NCBI RefSeq assembly: GCF_030867145.1
Contig: NC_134454.1
Span: forward strand, 69,794,308 to 69,858,307
Length of the DNA stretch: 64,000 nucleotides
Direction: 5' to 3'
Source: Opisthocomus hoazin
Taxonomy: Eukaryota; Chordata; Aves; Opisthocomiformes; Opisthocomidae
Positions 56,701-64,000 of this stretch are shown piece by piece (position 1 is the stretch's first letter; each line of letters starts with the position of its first letter). Both the position numbers and the translations under genes were made by a program. The notes beneath the pieces were generated by a model. The model saw nothing but the letters and a program-made list of their open reading frames with translations. It ran no database searches and was not told the DNA's origin.

Positions 56701-57437
56701 TAAATTAAGAAAGAGTAAAAGGATACGCCAGAGAAAAAAGAAACATACTCATGTCTTCCTAGAATATTTACAAATCCTGATGACTCTGGGATTGCCAATT
56801 CCTGTTTCCAAGCTAACTGTCCCATTGTATAGAGCAACAGTAGTCTAGATGAGTGAAGCACAACTCTTTGAAAGCACCACACTCCACCAGTAGTAACAAG
56901 CATCCCATCAGGAACTGAAAAGCCATTTCAGAAGGTCTATTTCAAAAGTATTTTTTTTAATCACTTGAATGATAGAGTAACACTTCTGTAAAATCTACAG
57001 GACACAAAGCAAAATTAGAAGCAAGAACATCAAGCACATTCCTCTGTCTTGGTACTTCAAGCACAAAATACAGTGCAATTCTAGTGAAAAAAATCATTTT
57101 AAACTCCTGCTGAAGGCAAACTTAATCCAATAGCAGCTCTGGTAATGTGGCCAGGCATATGCCTCTTTCTACAAACATAGCTGCTCAAGCAAAAAAACTC
57201 TACTGGAGGTATGAGCTTGACAACCATGACAATCATGCCAATCAGACTTGCTAGATATTATCTGTTATCATGCTATTCATAAAGAGGTGTGCATTTTTTC
57301 TATGATTGAGGTTATGACATTCAGACTTCTCTAATGATCCCAGTGCCGGTTCAAAAGAACATCAAAGAATATACCTTTGTTGATGATGGTGGAGTAGGAA
57401 AATTAAGCCAGGCTGGAGCAAAGTCATGCTGCGCCAT
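41605..57437 (-). CDS. GPBP1: GPBP1 (vasculin), whole spliced coding sequence, 10 coding exons
   Basis: Joining minus-strand exons 57437-57375, 53033-52910, 52433-52210, 51550-51484, 49080-48896, 48080-47940, 47464-47300, 46046-45862, 42976-42874 and 41763-41605 gives 1416 nt (471 residues plus TGA). All introns are GT-AG and all phases agree. I recognise the protein as vasculin/GPBP1, a nuclear factor reported to bind GC-rich promoters and activate transcription; human is about 473 residues. Visible features: conserved N-terminus [19 protein letters not shown]; Gly/Arg-rich stretch (about residues 72-107, with HRGGYHGG); a proline/basic middle; a lysine-rich probable helix ([12 protein letters not shown], 296-307) followed by acidic residues; conserved C-terminal domain from about 378; three KNG repeats (422-434); and a Ser/Asp tail ([11 protein letters not shown]) that looks like a casein kinase 2 substrate. 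No zinc finger or homeodomain is visible. Start context is strong (A at -3, G at +4). Identification rests on remembered family sequence. Confidence 0.97.
41885..41898 (+). repeat. (CA)7 simple repeat
   Basis: Seven CA units in the last GPBP1 intron. Confidence 0.85.
42438..42452 (+). repeat. A15 homopolymer in GPBP1 intron
   Basis: A run of 15 A within the last GPBP1 intron. Confidence 0.85.
42874..42976 (-). CDS. GPBP1: GPBP1 coding exon 9 (residues 385-419)
   Basis: 103 nt; the acceptor is again of AAG type (aatttaaag), donor gtaaca. It encodes [15 protein letters not shown] then [17 protein letters not shown], the most conserved part of the vasculin family. It enters with one base completing an arginine codon and ends in phase 0. 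Confidence 0.96.
42977..45861 (-). other. GPBP1 intron between coding exons 8 and 9
   Basis: A 2885-nt intron. It contains a small AAAT simple repeat (45188-45210) and a short AC run near 43011-43023. No other feature is supported. Confidence 0.85.
45188..45210 (+). repeat. (AAAT)n simple repeat
   Basis: Four perfect AAAT units with A-rich flanks in the intron before coding exon 9. Confidence 0.9.
45862..46046 (-). CDS. GPBP1: GPBP1 coding exon 8 (residues 324-385)
   Basis: 185 nt; acceptor taacag, donor gtatgt; it leaves two bases. It encodes [18 protein letters not shown], then [12 protein letters not shown], then [10 protein letters not shown]. The last segment begins the strongly conserved C-terminal domain. 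Confidence 0.96.
46047..47299 (-). other. GPBP1 intron between coding exons 7 and 8
   Basis: A 1253-nt AT-rich intron. I see no repeat, RNA gene or extra exon in it. Confidence 0.85.
47300..47464 (-). CDS. GPBP1: GPBP1 coding exon 7 (residues 269-323)
   Basis: 165 nt, phase 0 at both ends; acceptor cattag, donor gtagtt (weak at +4/+5). It encodes [28 protein letters not shown], then [14 protein letters not shown]. This basic-to-acidic stretch is the most likely helical segment of the protein. It is one residue shorter here than the human form I remember around the DK..Q..PRL site. Confidence 0.96.
47940..48080 (-). CDS. GPBP1: GPBP1 coding exon 6 (residues 222-268)
   Basis: 141 nt, phase 0 at both ends; acceptor gtttag, donor gtaaag. 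It encodes [14 protein letters not shown] to SQNSVKE. Being symmetrical, it could be skipped without breaking the frame. The next intron (47465-47939) is 475 nt and unremarkable. Confidence 0.95.
48896..49080 (-). CDS. GPBP1: GPBP1 coding exon 5 (residues 160-221)
   Basis: 185 nt; acceptor tttccag and donor gtgagt. It encodes [18 protein letters not shown], then [13 protein letters not shown], then YKGLVPKP, which are hallmark vasculin segments. It ends on a complete codon. The polypyrimidine tract of its acceptor abuts a dinucleotide microsatellite (49099-49140). The next intron (48081-48895) is 815 nt with no other feature seen. Confidence 0.96.
49092..49140 (+). repeat. Compound microsatellite (A)n(GT)n(AT)n beside a splice acceptor
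   Basis: The plus strand reads an A run (from about 49088), then GT repeats (49099-49110), AT repeats (49111-49119) and an imperfect TG/TA mix. Read on the gene strand, this forms the region immediately upstream of the pyrimidine tract and acceptor of GPBP1 coding exon 5 at 49080. Confidence 0.9.
50221..50264. repeat. Perfect 12-bp inverted repeat, 20-nt loop
   Basis: Arms 50221-50232 (AAGCTGTAAGCT) and 50253-50264 (AGCTTACAGCTT) are exact reverse complements. The right arm overlaps the start of the CR1 tail remnant. Confidence 0.85.
50262..50318 (+). mobile_element. CR1 3' tail remnant in GPBP1 intron
   Basis: It resembles the last 55 nt of a CR1: a TTGGACTA..CGATCTTTAAAGG block, then CCATTCTACGACTT in place of the octamer repeats. 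It is antisense to GPBP1. Confidence 0.65.
51484..51550 (-). CDS. GPBP1: GPBP1 coding exon 4 (residues 138-160)
   Basis: A 67-nt exon between a tttcag acceptor and a gtgagt donor. It encodes [12 protein letters not shown] to AAGVW and leaves one base. An earlier GT (after GCTGCAG) was considered as donor, but only the end at 51484 keeps the frame into the next exon (G + AC gives Asp before TYR-PRO). Confidence 0.94.
52210..52433 (-). CDS. GPBP1: GPBP1 coding exon 3 (residues 63-137)
   Basis: 224 nt; the acceptor is an AAG type (atctaag) with an A/T-mixed tract, and the donor is gtaagt. It encodes [12 protein letters not shown], the Gly/Arg-rich region around [13 protein letters not shown], and an acidic end QFEAEDF. 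The Gly/Arg stretch is the part most like a nucleic-acid-contacting, low-complexity segment. The next intron (51551-52209) is 659 nt, without other features. Confidence 0.96.
52910..53033 (-). CDS. GPBP1: GPBP1 coding exon 2 (residues 22-63)
   Basis: Acceptor ttgcag precedes 53033; donor gtataa follows 52910. It is 124 nt, enters in phase 0 and leaves one base of the next codon. It encodes the segment [19 protein letters not shown] and on to a GRPNG end, which matches vasculin N-terminal sequence closely. The following intron (52434-52909) is 476 nt, with nothing notable in it. Confidence 0.96.
53034..57374 (-). other. GPBP1 intron between coding exons 1 and 2
   Basis: A 4341-nt intron. It contains a plus-strand CR1 fragment (about 55712-56187) and a short TG/TA-rich patch near 56392-56415. 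Nothing else is recognised. Confidence 0.9.
55712..56187 (+). mobile_element. CR1 LINE 3' fragment in GPBP1 intron (antisense to gene)
   Basis: The frame from 55759 to 56013 reads as the C-terminal CR1 ORF2 ([53 protein letters not shown]). It is then frameshifted, with remnants of the ERF.W.RLP.EVVESP equivalent. The 3' end has the GGACTTGATGGGTCTTTTCC-type tail and ATTCTAT-like octamer at about 56176-56187. Its 3' UTR differs from the 11.75-13.2 kb copy, so it belongs to a different CR1 subfamily. Confidence 0.9.
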
Positions 57438-57494
57438 TTAGGTCCAGTCTCTCCGAATCAATGAAACAAGGCTTCAGCACCTCATGGCAAGCCC
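57375..57494 (-). CDS. GPBP1: GPBP1 coding exon 1 (5' UTR plus residues 1-21)
   Basis: The exon runs from an acceptor at 57494 (T-rich tract then ttacag) to a GT donor after 57375. Translation starts at 57437 (ATG GCG CAG CAT) and covers 21 codons ending in a complete codon (phase 0). The 57 nt upstream of the ATG are 5' UTR. Because an acceptor precedes it, at least one noncoding first exon must lie upstream, probably outside the window. The next intron is 4341 nt. Confidence 0.95.
57474..57485 (-). promoter_or_regulatory. Three-codon upstream ORF in GPBP1 5' UTR
   Basis: On the minus strand the 5' UTR part of this exon contains ATG AGG TGC TGA (peptide MRC). Its ATG has G at -3 (moderate context). 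Its stop lies 36 nt before the main ATG. It could reduce or modulate initiation at the main start; that role is inference. Confidence 0.6.
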
Positions 57495-60400
57495 CTGTAA
57501 TTGCAAAAAAATGAAGTACTTTTTGATGCTTATGTGACAAGAGAATTGCACTTGTGGCGTTTTGATTATTATTTCCCTTCTGTTTTCAGGGACTAGTTTC
57601 CCACACAAATCTGATTTAGAATCTAACTATCCCAATCTCATTTATAGCATTACATTTGTGCTTTTATTACCAAAGTGTCAAACTAATCAAATATATCGCA
57701 GGTATCATGAAAATACAACTGTAACATTCCTTCCTTTATTTGCTCATATAAATGGGATGAAGCATCCTGTCTAAGGTTTTATCCAGTAAGCTGTGGCAAA
57801 ATTAGCTTGTTGAAATACTTCCTGGTACTGTCTAGAACAGATTTCAGGATCTATATCATTAGCTTCTTAGAAGACGCTGATTTTTTAAATTAGTCCCTTA
57901 AAGTTAGTCTCAGAGGCCATACTAAGGTTCTTAATGAAAAATCTAGATGCTCAGGGTCACCACAAAGCCCTTATTATCTCTAGATGCAACAGAAACAGAG
58001 CCTACATATGCAGAAACAGTGTCAGAATCCAGTAAAATTCTCTAGTTTGAAAAAGGGGAAAAAGGAAGTAATGGCTTAACATTAAAACCCAAGAATACAT
58101 TTTCCTACCCCACGCTCTCCCCACAGGTAGGAAAACATCTCTCAAACAGCAAGAGAATGCAAGACAATGTAAACTATACTACCTGAAGCTAAACTATAGC
58201 ACAGAAACGAAAGAAATGGATGAAACACTGCCTGAATTAGAAGGGTATCTGAATCATGCTCTGTGGTTAGACAAAATATTCTTGAATCATTGACAGTTTT
58301 GAAGTATGATATATACACTACTAGAAATTCAGCTAGTGAAAACATAATATACACACACATGTATTTCATAGGGAGACCCAAATAAATGTGCATTCCACAT
58401 CCCTGCACAACAGAGTGCAGATCTGTTAGTCAGTGAGCACAAATGCAGTTCACTTCAGTCTAAGGCTGCTGTAATACAAGTAAGTACTAGTAAGAGCTGT
58501 GGAATCTGAACTTAATAACTGATAATTATTGTTGTATTCTGGCCTGAACCAGGCTATTGCACATTTCCAGTGACAGATTAGAATGCTCCAGCTTCTAAAA
58601 GGAAGTCTAACAGATTTCTAAGCATTAAATTGCACTTAGTTAGTTGAGTTGCCAGTTCTTTTTCATGCGGTGAGCTCATACTTAGGTTGCTAGGTACCTC
58701 CATTATTGCACTGAAACCTGTAAGGTAAGATGCACAAAATCTACTACCATTCAATAGAGACAAGTTTAAAGGGATGTCTCACCCAAATAACTTGTTCTAA
58801 ATTACTCTGTTGAAGTCATCCAACACTCTCTTCTAAATTAACCTCAACAAAAGTTCCAGAGAAATTTTCTAAAGAATCCAATTATGTCAGACTAGTAAAA
58901 ACTGTCACAAGAATGGTTACTCTTTCAAACACCAGCCAAGTTCACTTTTACTGATTAATCATGTTCAGCAATGCTATAGAAACAGAAAAGGTTGTATGTT
59001 TACAGATGAACCAGTACAATAGCTGCTAAATTAAGAAATAGCAAATTAAATGTGAGCAGACTGCAGCAAGCAAAAAAATTTTTTCTCCTTTCCTCAGATA
59101 CAGTTCTCATCTCCAAGCAGAAGAATCATGAAATCTTTAGAAATGATCAAGACAGGTATCAGTACTGGAAGATCAGCACAACCACCACAACAAAATCTTC
59201 AAAACCAAGTCACATACAGTCTGAAAAACAAAGGGAGAGATCAGGCTTGTACTCAGTAAGAACATAACGAAGGATCCAAGAAGTATTACCAAGTTATTGG
59301 TGAATCGGCTACTAAGTCCTCATGTTCTCAGTTCTTCAACTGAAAGCTCTAAAAAGGTTTTTGACAGTGCTGCTCTGTCAGATGAGCCGATCCCTTTCCT
59401 ACAAAGCAGTATGGTGAAGTGGTAAAGACAGAGGCCTGGGACAAAACTACTCAACACTCAGAATGTAGAGTCAGCAGCAGAATATCTGTATATTTCGTAA
59501 GCCCATAAAAGAAAAACTCTTTTAGGTCTAATTCTTCCAGCTAGTTTTGATAAAAGGACAGCAGTAACAAAAGCACAGCTGTAATTTTAGAACACTACCT
59601 GACCAATTTCACAGTCAATGACTACCAAGAAAAGCAACTACTGAGGACACTGACCTCAACACTAAAGTCAAGAAAACATTTTCTCTCATCTGATTGTACA
59701 TATTATTGGTCTGGCAATTAGACATGGGAAACTTGAGTGTTTTCATTATTAAACCTTACTAGCTTGTAACAGGCACAGACACCCTAGCCATAATTAAACT
59801 GGCAAACAAACAGCAAGATCAGGAAAGGGCAGATATTAGGATCTTTTTTTAAAACTGTATTTCAGAGTACATAGCCTACTCAGCTGTAAGTTGCCAATTC
59901 CATGCTTTACCAGGCTTCTTAAAGACTCTTACAGATGTTGGCTTTCTGATGTTGCCAACAAGTTTGACCCAGAATGTACTTTAATAAAAAACATTTTAAT
60001 TGCAAGCATGAGCTCTGTTTTGATGATCTGGCAAATATTCAACAGCTATAGGATACTATTCATTCTCAGGAAGATATCTTTGGTAAAATGGAAACAGATC
60101 ACAAAGTGAGAATGGGATGTCAGCAAGTCCACTCTGCTACCACAGGCAGGATTTACCATGTTTAAACCCTTCGTGATCAGCTTGGTTGCCAAATACCAGT
60201 TTGTTCTTTGCTTGCTTTCCAACTTAAGTTAGACAAACAACTGAGAATACCACATCATTCTGCAACACATCCCATCATTAAAAAGGCTCCTTCTACCAGG
60301 TCTGACCCAAGTCTTTTTCCTTCTGTTCAGGTCCACTACCTAAGCCATCCCCAGCAGTCAGAGACATTTCTGCATTCTGTGCCCCCCAAAGCACTTGCAA

Positions 60401-63148
60401 CCTCTATTCAGATTCATGCTATCTATAAATTTAATAAGTATACACTCTATTTCATGACTGAAGTTACTAATAAAAGTACCGAAGAGACTTCTTCAGAAAT
60501 TTACTTTATACATCCTTCCAGCTTGACATCAAGTAACAGCTGCCTTCAAAAACCGAGGAGTCACTACGGCAAATAGGTAGCGTGGATCAGCCATTTACTT
60601 TAGGATAACACTTCTACCTTTCAGAAACACAGGACTACCTCTAAATTAAAAAAATAAAAACACAAAAAAAACAAAAAAAAAACCCACCACACAAAACAAC
60701 CCAACATTTAAGTATCTGAACAGAACTGAAGTCAGTAGTATGCACCCATACAAGCATTTAAAAGAAATTCCTGTAATTATACTGACAGACATGAAGAACC
60801 CATTTGTCTGCCAGCAAGCCTTCTCCAATGTACATACCATGGTCAACCGCTGTTCATTAACCCTGATAAAACAGCTGTCATACTCCCAGCATTAATACAG
60901 CTATCAGAAGTAAGCTTATTGAGGTATATGCCACAAATCGGACCATGATTCCACTGCTTTCAGAAACTCTCTTGACAACAAAAGAGCAGGCCCAAAATTT
61001 ACCACTGAATGTTTAAGTTACCACTCCCTAGCAGCACAAACTCAAAATATATCTGCCGTTCTTCAACCAAAGTGCCATAAAAGCTAGCTTGGCTCAGACT
61101 GTCTACTCCTGAAGCAGAGCTGCACAGTTCTAGAAAGGTAAGAAAAAGATCCTGAAATACTGCTATCCTCATATTATTAACGCACAATTGCATCAAAATT
61201 TCTCTAACCAGCCTGGTCAAAATACTCAGTCTCATCTCAGCAACAGCCTCTGGTGTCTGATTCAAGTACTGAATAGTGACTTGAAAAAAGAATGCCTTCC
61301 ATAGCCCATAAATTTAGATAAAATTTATGTTTTGCTGTCTTGTGGATAGTAGAACAGTTTACAGCAAAGAAAAAAGCCTGTCCTTAACTATAACTTCCTG
61401 GGGGACATCTGAGAGAAGTCTGTAAGTCATTTTGTTTCAAGTAACATGCACTAATTATTTCAATATTCAACCGTGTAAAATTTAATTCTGTAGTTTTGTG
61501 AAGTATGATCTTCAATCATAAGCCAGTGAATGCCAAGGAATAATGAACAAGGAATAACAAACAGCTGTTTCCAAATGATGTACAGAGAAAAGGTTTATCA
61601 TAAATATAACTCAGTCATCCACTTTGAGCCACATTAGCAGCTGAAATAAGAACAGTGCACGAAGTATGCTTAACCAACATCCAAAAAAGGTTGGGCTGGG
61701 TTGTTTGGCTTTTTTTATGATTGAGTCAGTAAGGTGATAGAAACTATTTTTCACCAGTTTTAAAGCAGGTGGCTACATTACTTTTAAACAAACTTATTTG
61801 TGTTATCTGAAGACCACTTGGGAATATTTAATGTATTGCCTCTCTTTTAGAAAACAAGCAACACACTGAGAAAAGGGAAGCAGAAAGCCACTGCATGAAT
61901 CAGGAGTCAAGACTTCTGTGAAAAGGCTAAGAAAAAAACATCTAGAGTCAACTCCCAAAATTCTGCAAAAACAACAAAAAAATGGAACTAAAACAACTAC
62001 CATTAGTTCAGCTTGTGCTTACCAAATTAAATGAACAAATCAAATATTAAACTATATACTCAATTTTCTCTCCACTACTACATTTTTCTTTTTTAAATCA
62101 CCACAGAAAGAGAGAAATAAAATCATGCTTGGAATAAAGCACAGAAAGTTAGAACTTCACCTGGTGCAATAATGAACTACTTCAGTGATAAGAGACAAAA
62201 AAAGTTTAATAAAACTACCTGGCTTGCTTAGCCTTACAAAATGAGGACCCAAGATGTATTTGAATAGTGGTTATAAACATCTGACAGAGTAACTCCACCA
62301 AGAAAAGAGATATCTTAATCCAAAACACCGTCAGAGTTGCAGGAAGATACCAAGCACAGTAGATTTAAACCAGACATACAGTCCCGCAGATGAGAAGACC
62401 AAGCTTCTGGAACAACTTTAAGACAAATATTTGAACCTTTCAATTCCTATTATGCTTCTAAGAAAGAAACCAAGAATTGTAACTAAAAAGTTAATGTGTA
62501 GCACAATGCATGTACACAAAGATAACAATGTAATAATTAATCTACTCTTTCCCCATCTTAGGTGGTAATTATACGAGAATACTGTTTTCCCCACCAAGTT
62601 TTTTCCCCTCCCCTGTTACTTGAAATCAATATAGTGTTTAAAACCCAAACATTTTAAGTGTGAAGATCACCCACTACAACACAAGTACAAATCAAAATTT
62701 TTTTTTCCCTGCAATAACACAGACAGAATTCAATATGGTACAAAAGTAGAAAACACCCTATACTCATGAACTTTCACATTTAGTTACCTCCAGATTACTT
62801 CAGCAAAGTGCTTCTTAAAGCTTCATCTTTTATGACAATTTTCACCTTATCTGCAACCTTTTGGTCAACTACGACTGGGACAAAATATGGAACAGCCAAA
62901 ATGGCGAATATTTAAGTTCTGCCCACAAAGCTTGTTTGTAAGCTTAAAACCTCCATCAGTTAGCACATAAAACAGAGGCATGAAATACATAGACTGAGGA
63001 GATTCAGTTGAACAAACTATTCAAAACAGTGTTATGGAATACATCTCAGGTTTAACAAACATAACATCTCACATTTTAATAAAATATGTGTAATTTCTTG
63101 CAGTGAAAATAATTGTTAACATTTCTTTTTTTTCCTCCCCTATGTTTG

Positions 63149-63194
<46 letters not shown>

Positions 63195-64000
63195 GGAGAA
63201 AAAAAGATGCTAGCTCATTCTCACACCATTTGTCCTAAATCAAGGAATCCTGCCACCACAACAATGTCAGTTACGGATTTCACCCTCCTTCACTCCTGAA
63301 CGATTTCACCGAACAGGCAGACGAGCAATACGTGGCAGCAGTTTCTAACCACTAGTGAGCCTTACAGGCTACGCATAGCAGAGAACTCTAGCACCTGTTA
63401 GTCCAGCCTGTACCACTGCATAGCACATCAAAGATCAGAATACAGTGCAGTCATACACCAGACTCGTCAAAGACAGGGTAACCGCAGAGTCACTACAGAC
63501 AGAATCAGGTGCATTTATTAACCCACTCAGCTGCAGCACTAACTCAGGAAGCAGCTGTGCTGCCAGAAGTTATGCAGCAAAAGGATAAGGCAAAAACACA
63601 GACCCAGACTTTTGTTTTTTCCGTGCCAGCTATCCATAAAACACTGGAAACAATTAGACCCGATAAAGCTTTAAAATAAATTAAAAAAAAACCCCACCAC
63701 AAACTAGCACAGTCTACAGTTCAAACACTGGAACACTTACGATCTAACCTGACTTCCTTCATATACTGGAAATTCATATAATGTCTCCTGCGCTGCTCAT
63801 GTTAACACAGCAGAACAATAATAATTTCCTTTACAAATGTCTTCAACCTGGCCTTAAACATACCATCAAAAAAACAAAGGCCACTGAGGTCTGAAATAAA
63901 CACAAAAAATAATTTAAGTCATCACTCTTGCTCCCTTATAAAGATGATCCTTTATCCAGAACAACTTCTAGCTTCACTTTCATCCCTGAAATCCTTCCAG
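57495..64000 (-). other. Upstream intron of GPBP1, no exon recognised
   Basis: Sequence upstream of the exon carrying the start codon. It is CpG-poor and AT-rich with scattered A-rich runs (for example 60647-60690), and has no CpG island. The promoter and first exon are therefore inferred to be beyond 64000. The one striking element is a G homopolymer at 63151-63192. Confidence 0.7.
63151..63192 (+). repeat. G homopolymer, 42 bases
   Basis: An uninterrupted run of 42 G on the plus strand (C on the GPBP1 sense strand), preceded by a pyrimidine-rich stretch and followed by TTGGAG. Its length may be approximate, because homopolymers of this size are error-prone in sequencing and assembly. Confidence 0.95.

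Noticed and set aside
62890-62910. AAAATGGCG motif resembling a YY1 site
   Set aside because: A single short match in intron without CpG context; expected by chance.

Overview
This is a vertebrate nuclear segment and almost certainly avian. It carries several CR1 LINE copies, including their octamer-type 3' ends, and an LTR of the bird ERVL type. One ordinary vertebrate gene is split by canonical GT-AG introns. The window contains no bacterial-type operon, CRISPR array or phage. The species cannot be fixed from sequence alone. Because human 5q11 (the GPBP1 region) corresponds to the bird Z chromosome, I infer a Z-linked locus.

Right part (about 41.6-57.5 kb, minus strand): the complete coding sequence of GPBP1 (vasculin, GC-rich promoter binding protein 1). 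I rebuilt it as ten coding exons giving 471 residues, with every junction in phase. The start codon is at 57437 and the stop codon ends at 41605. The 3' UTR runs leftward with two candidate poly(A) signals (41321 and 40848). The exon holding the start codon has 57 nt of 5' UTR with a three-codon upstream ORF. The region 57.5-64.0 kb is upstream intron. The promoter and CpG island should lie beyond the right edge. This intron carries a 42-base G homopolymer.

Left part (1 to about 40.8 kb): a gene-poor flank in which I recognise no protein-coding or RNA gene. It matches the known gene-poor interval downstream of GPBP1 in other vertebrates. Its main landmark is a nested repeat pile at about 10.36-14.0 kb. 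An old, degraded CR1 is split by a younger 5'-truncated CR1 that still has an 861-nt open stretch of reverse transcriptase ORF. Next to it is an ERVL-type LTR in two pieces: a plus-strand copy with an internal gap, and an inverted piece that covers the gap. Short CR1 3' tails occur at 18.3 kb (minus), 27.9 kb (plus) and 50.3 kb (plus). A longer CR1 piece lies in a GPBP1 intron at about 55.7-56.2 kb.

I found no convincing previously undescribed system. The observations most worth checking are the homopolymer, a microsatellite abutting a splice acceptor of GPBP1, the uORF, and the inverted LTR/nested CR1 architecture.
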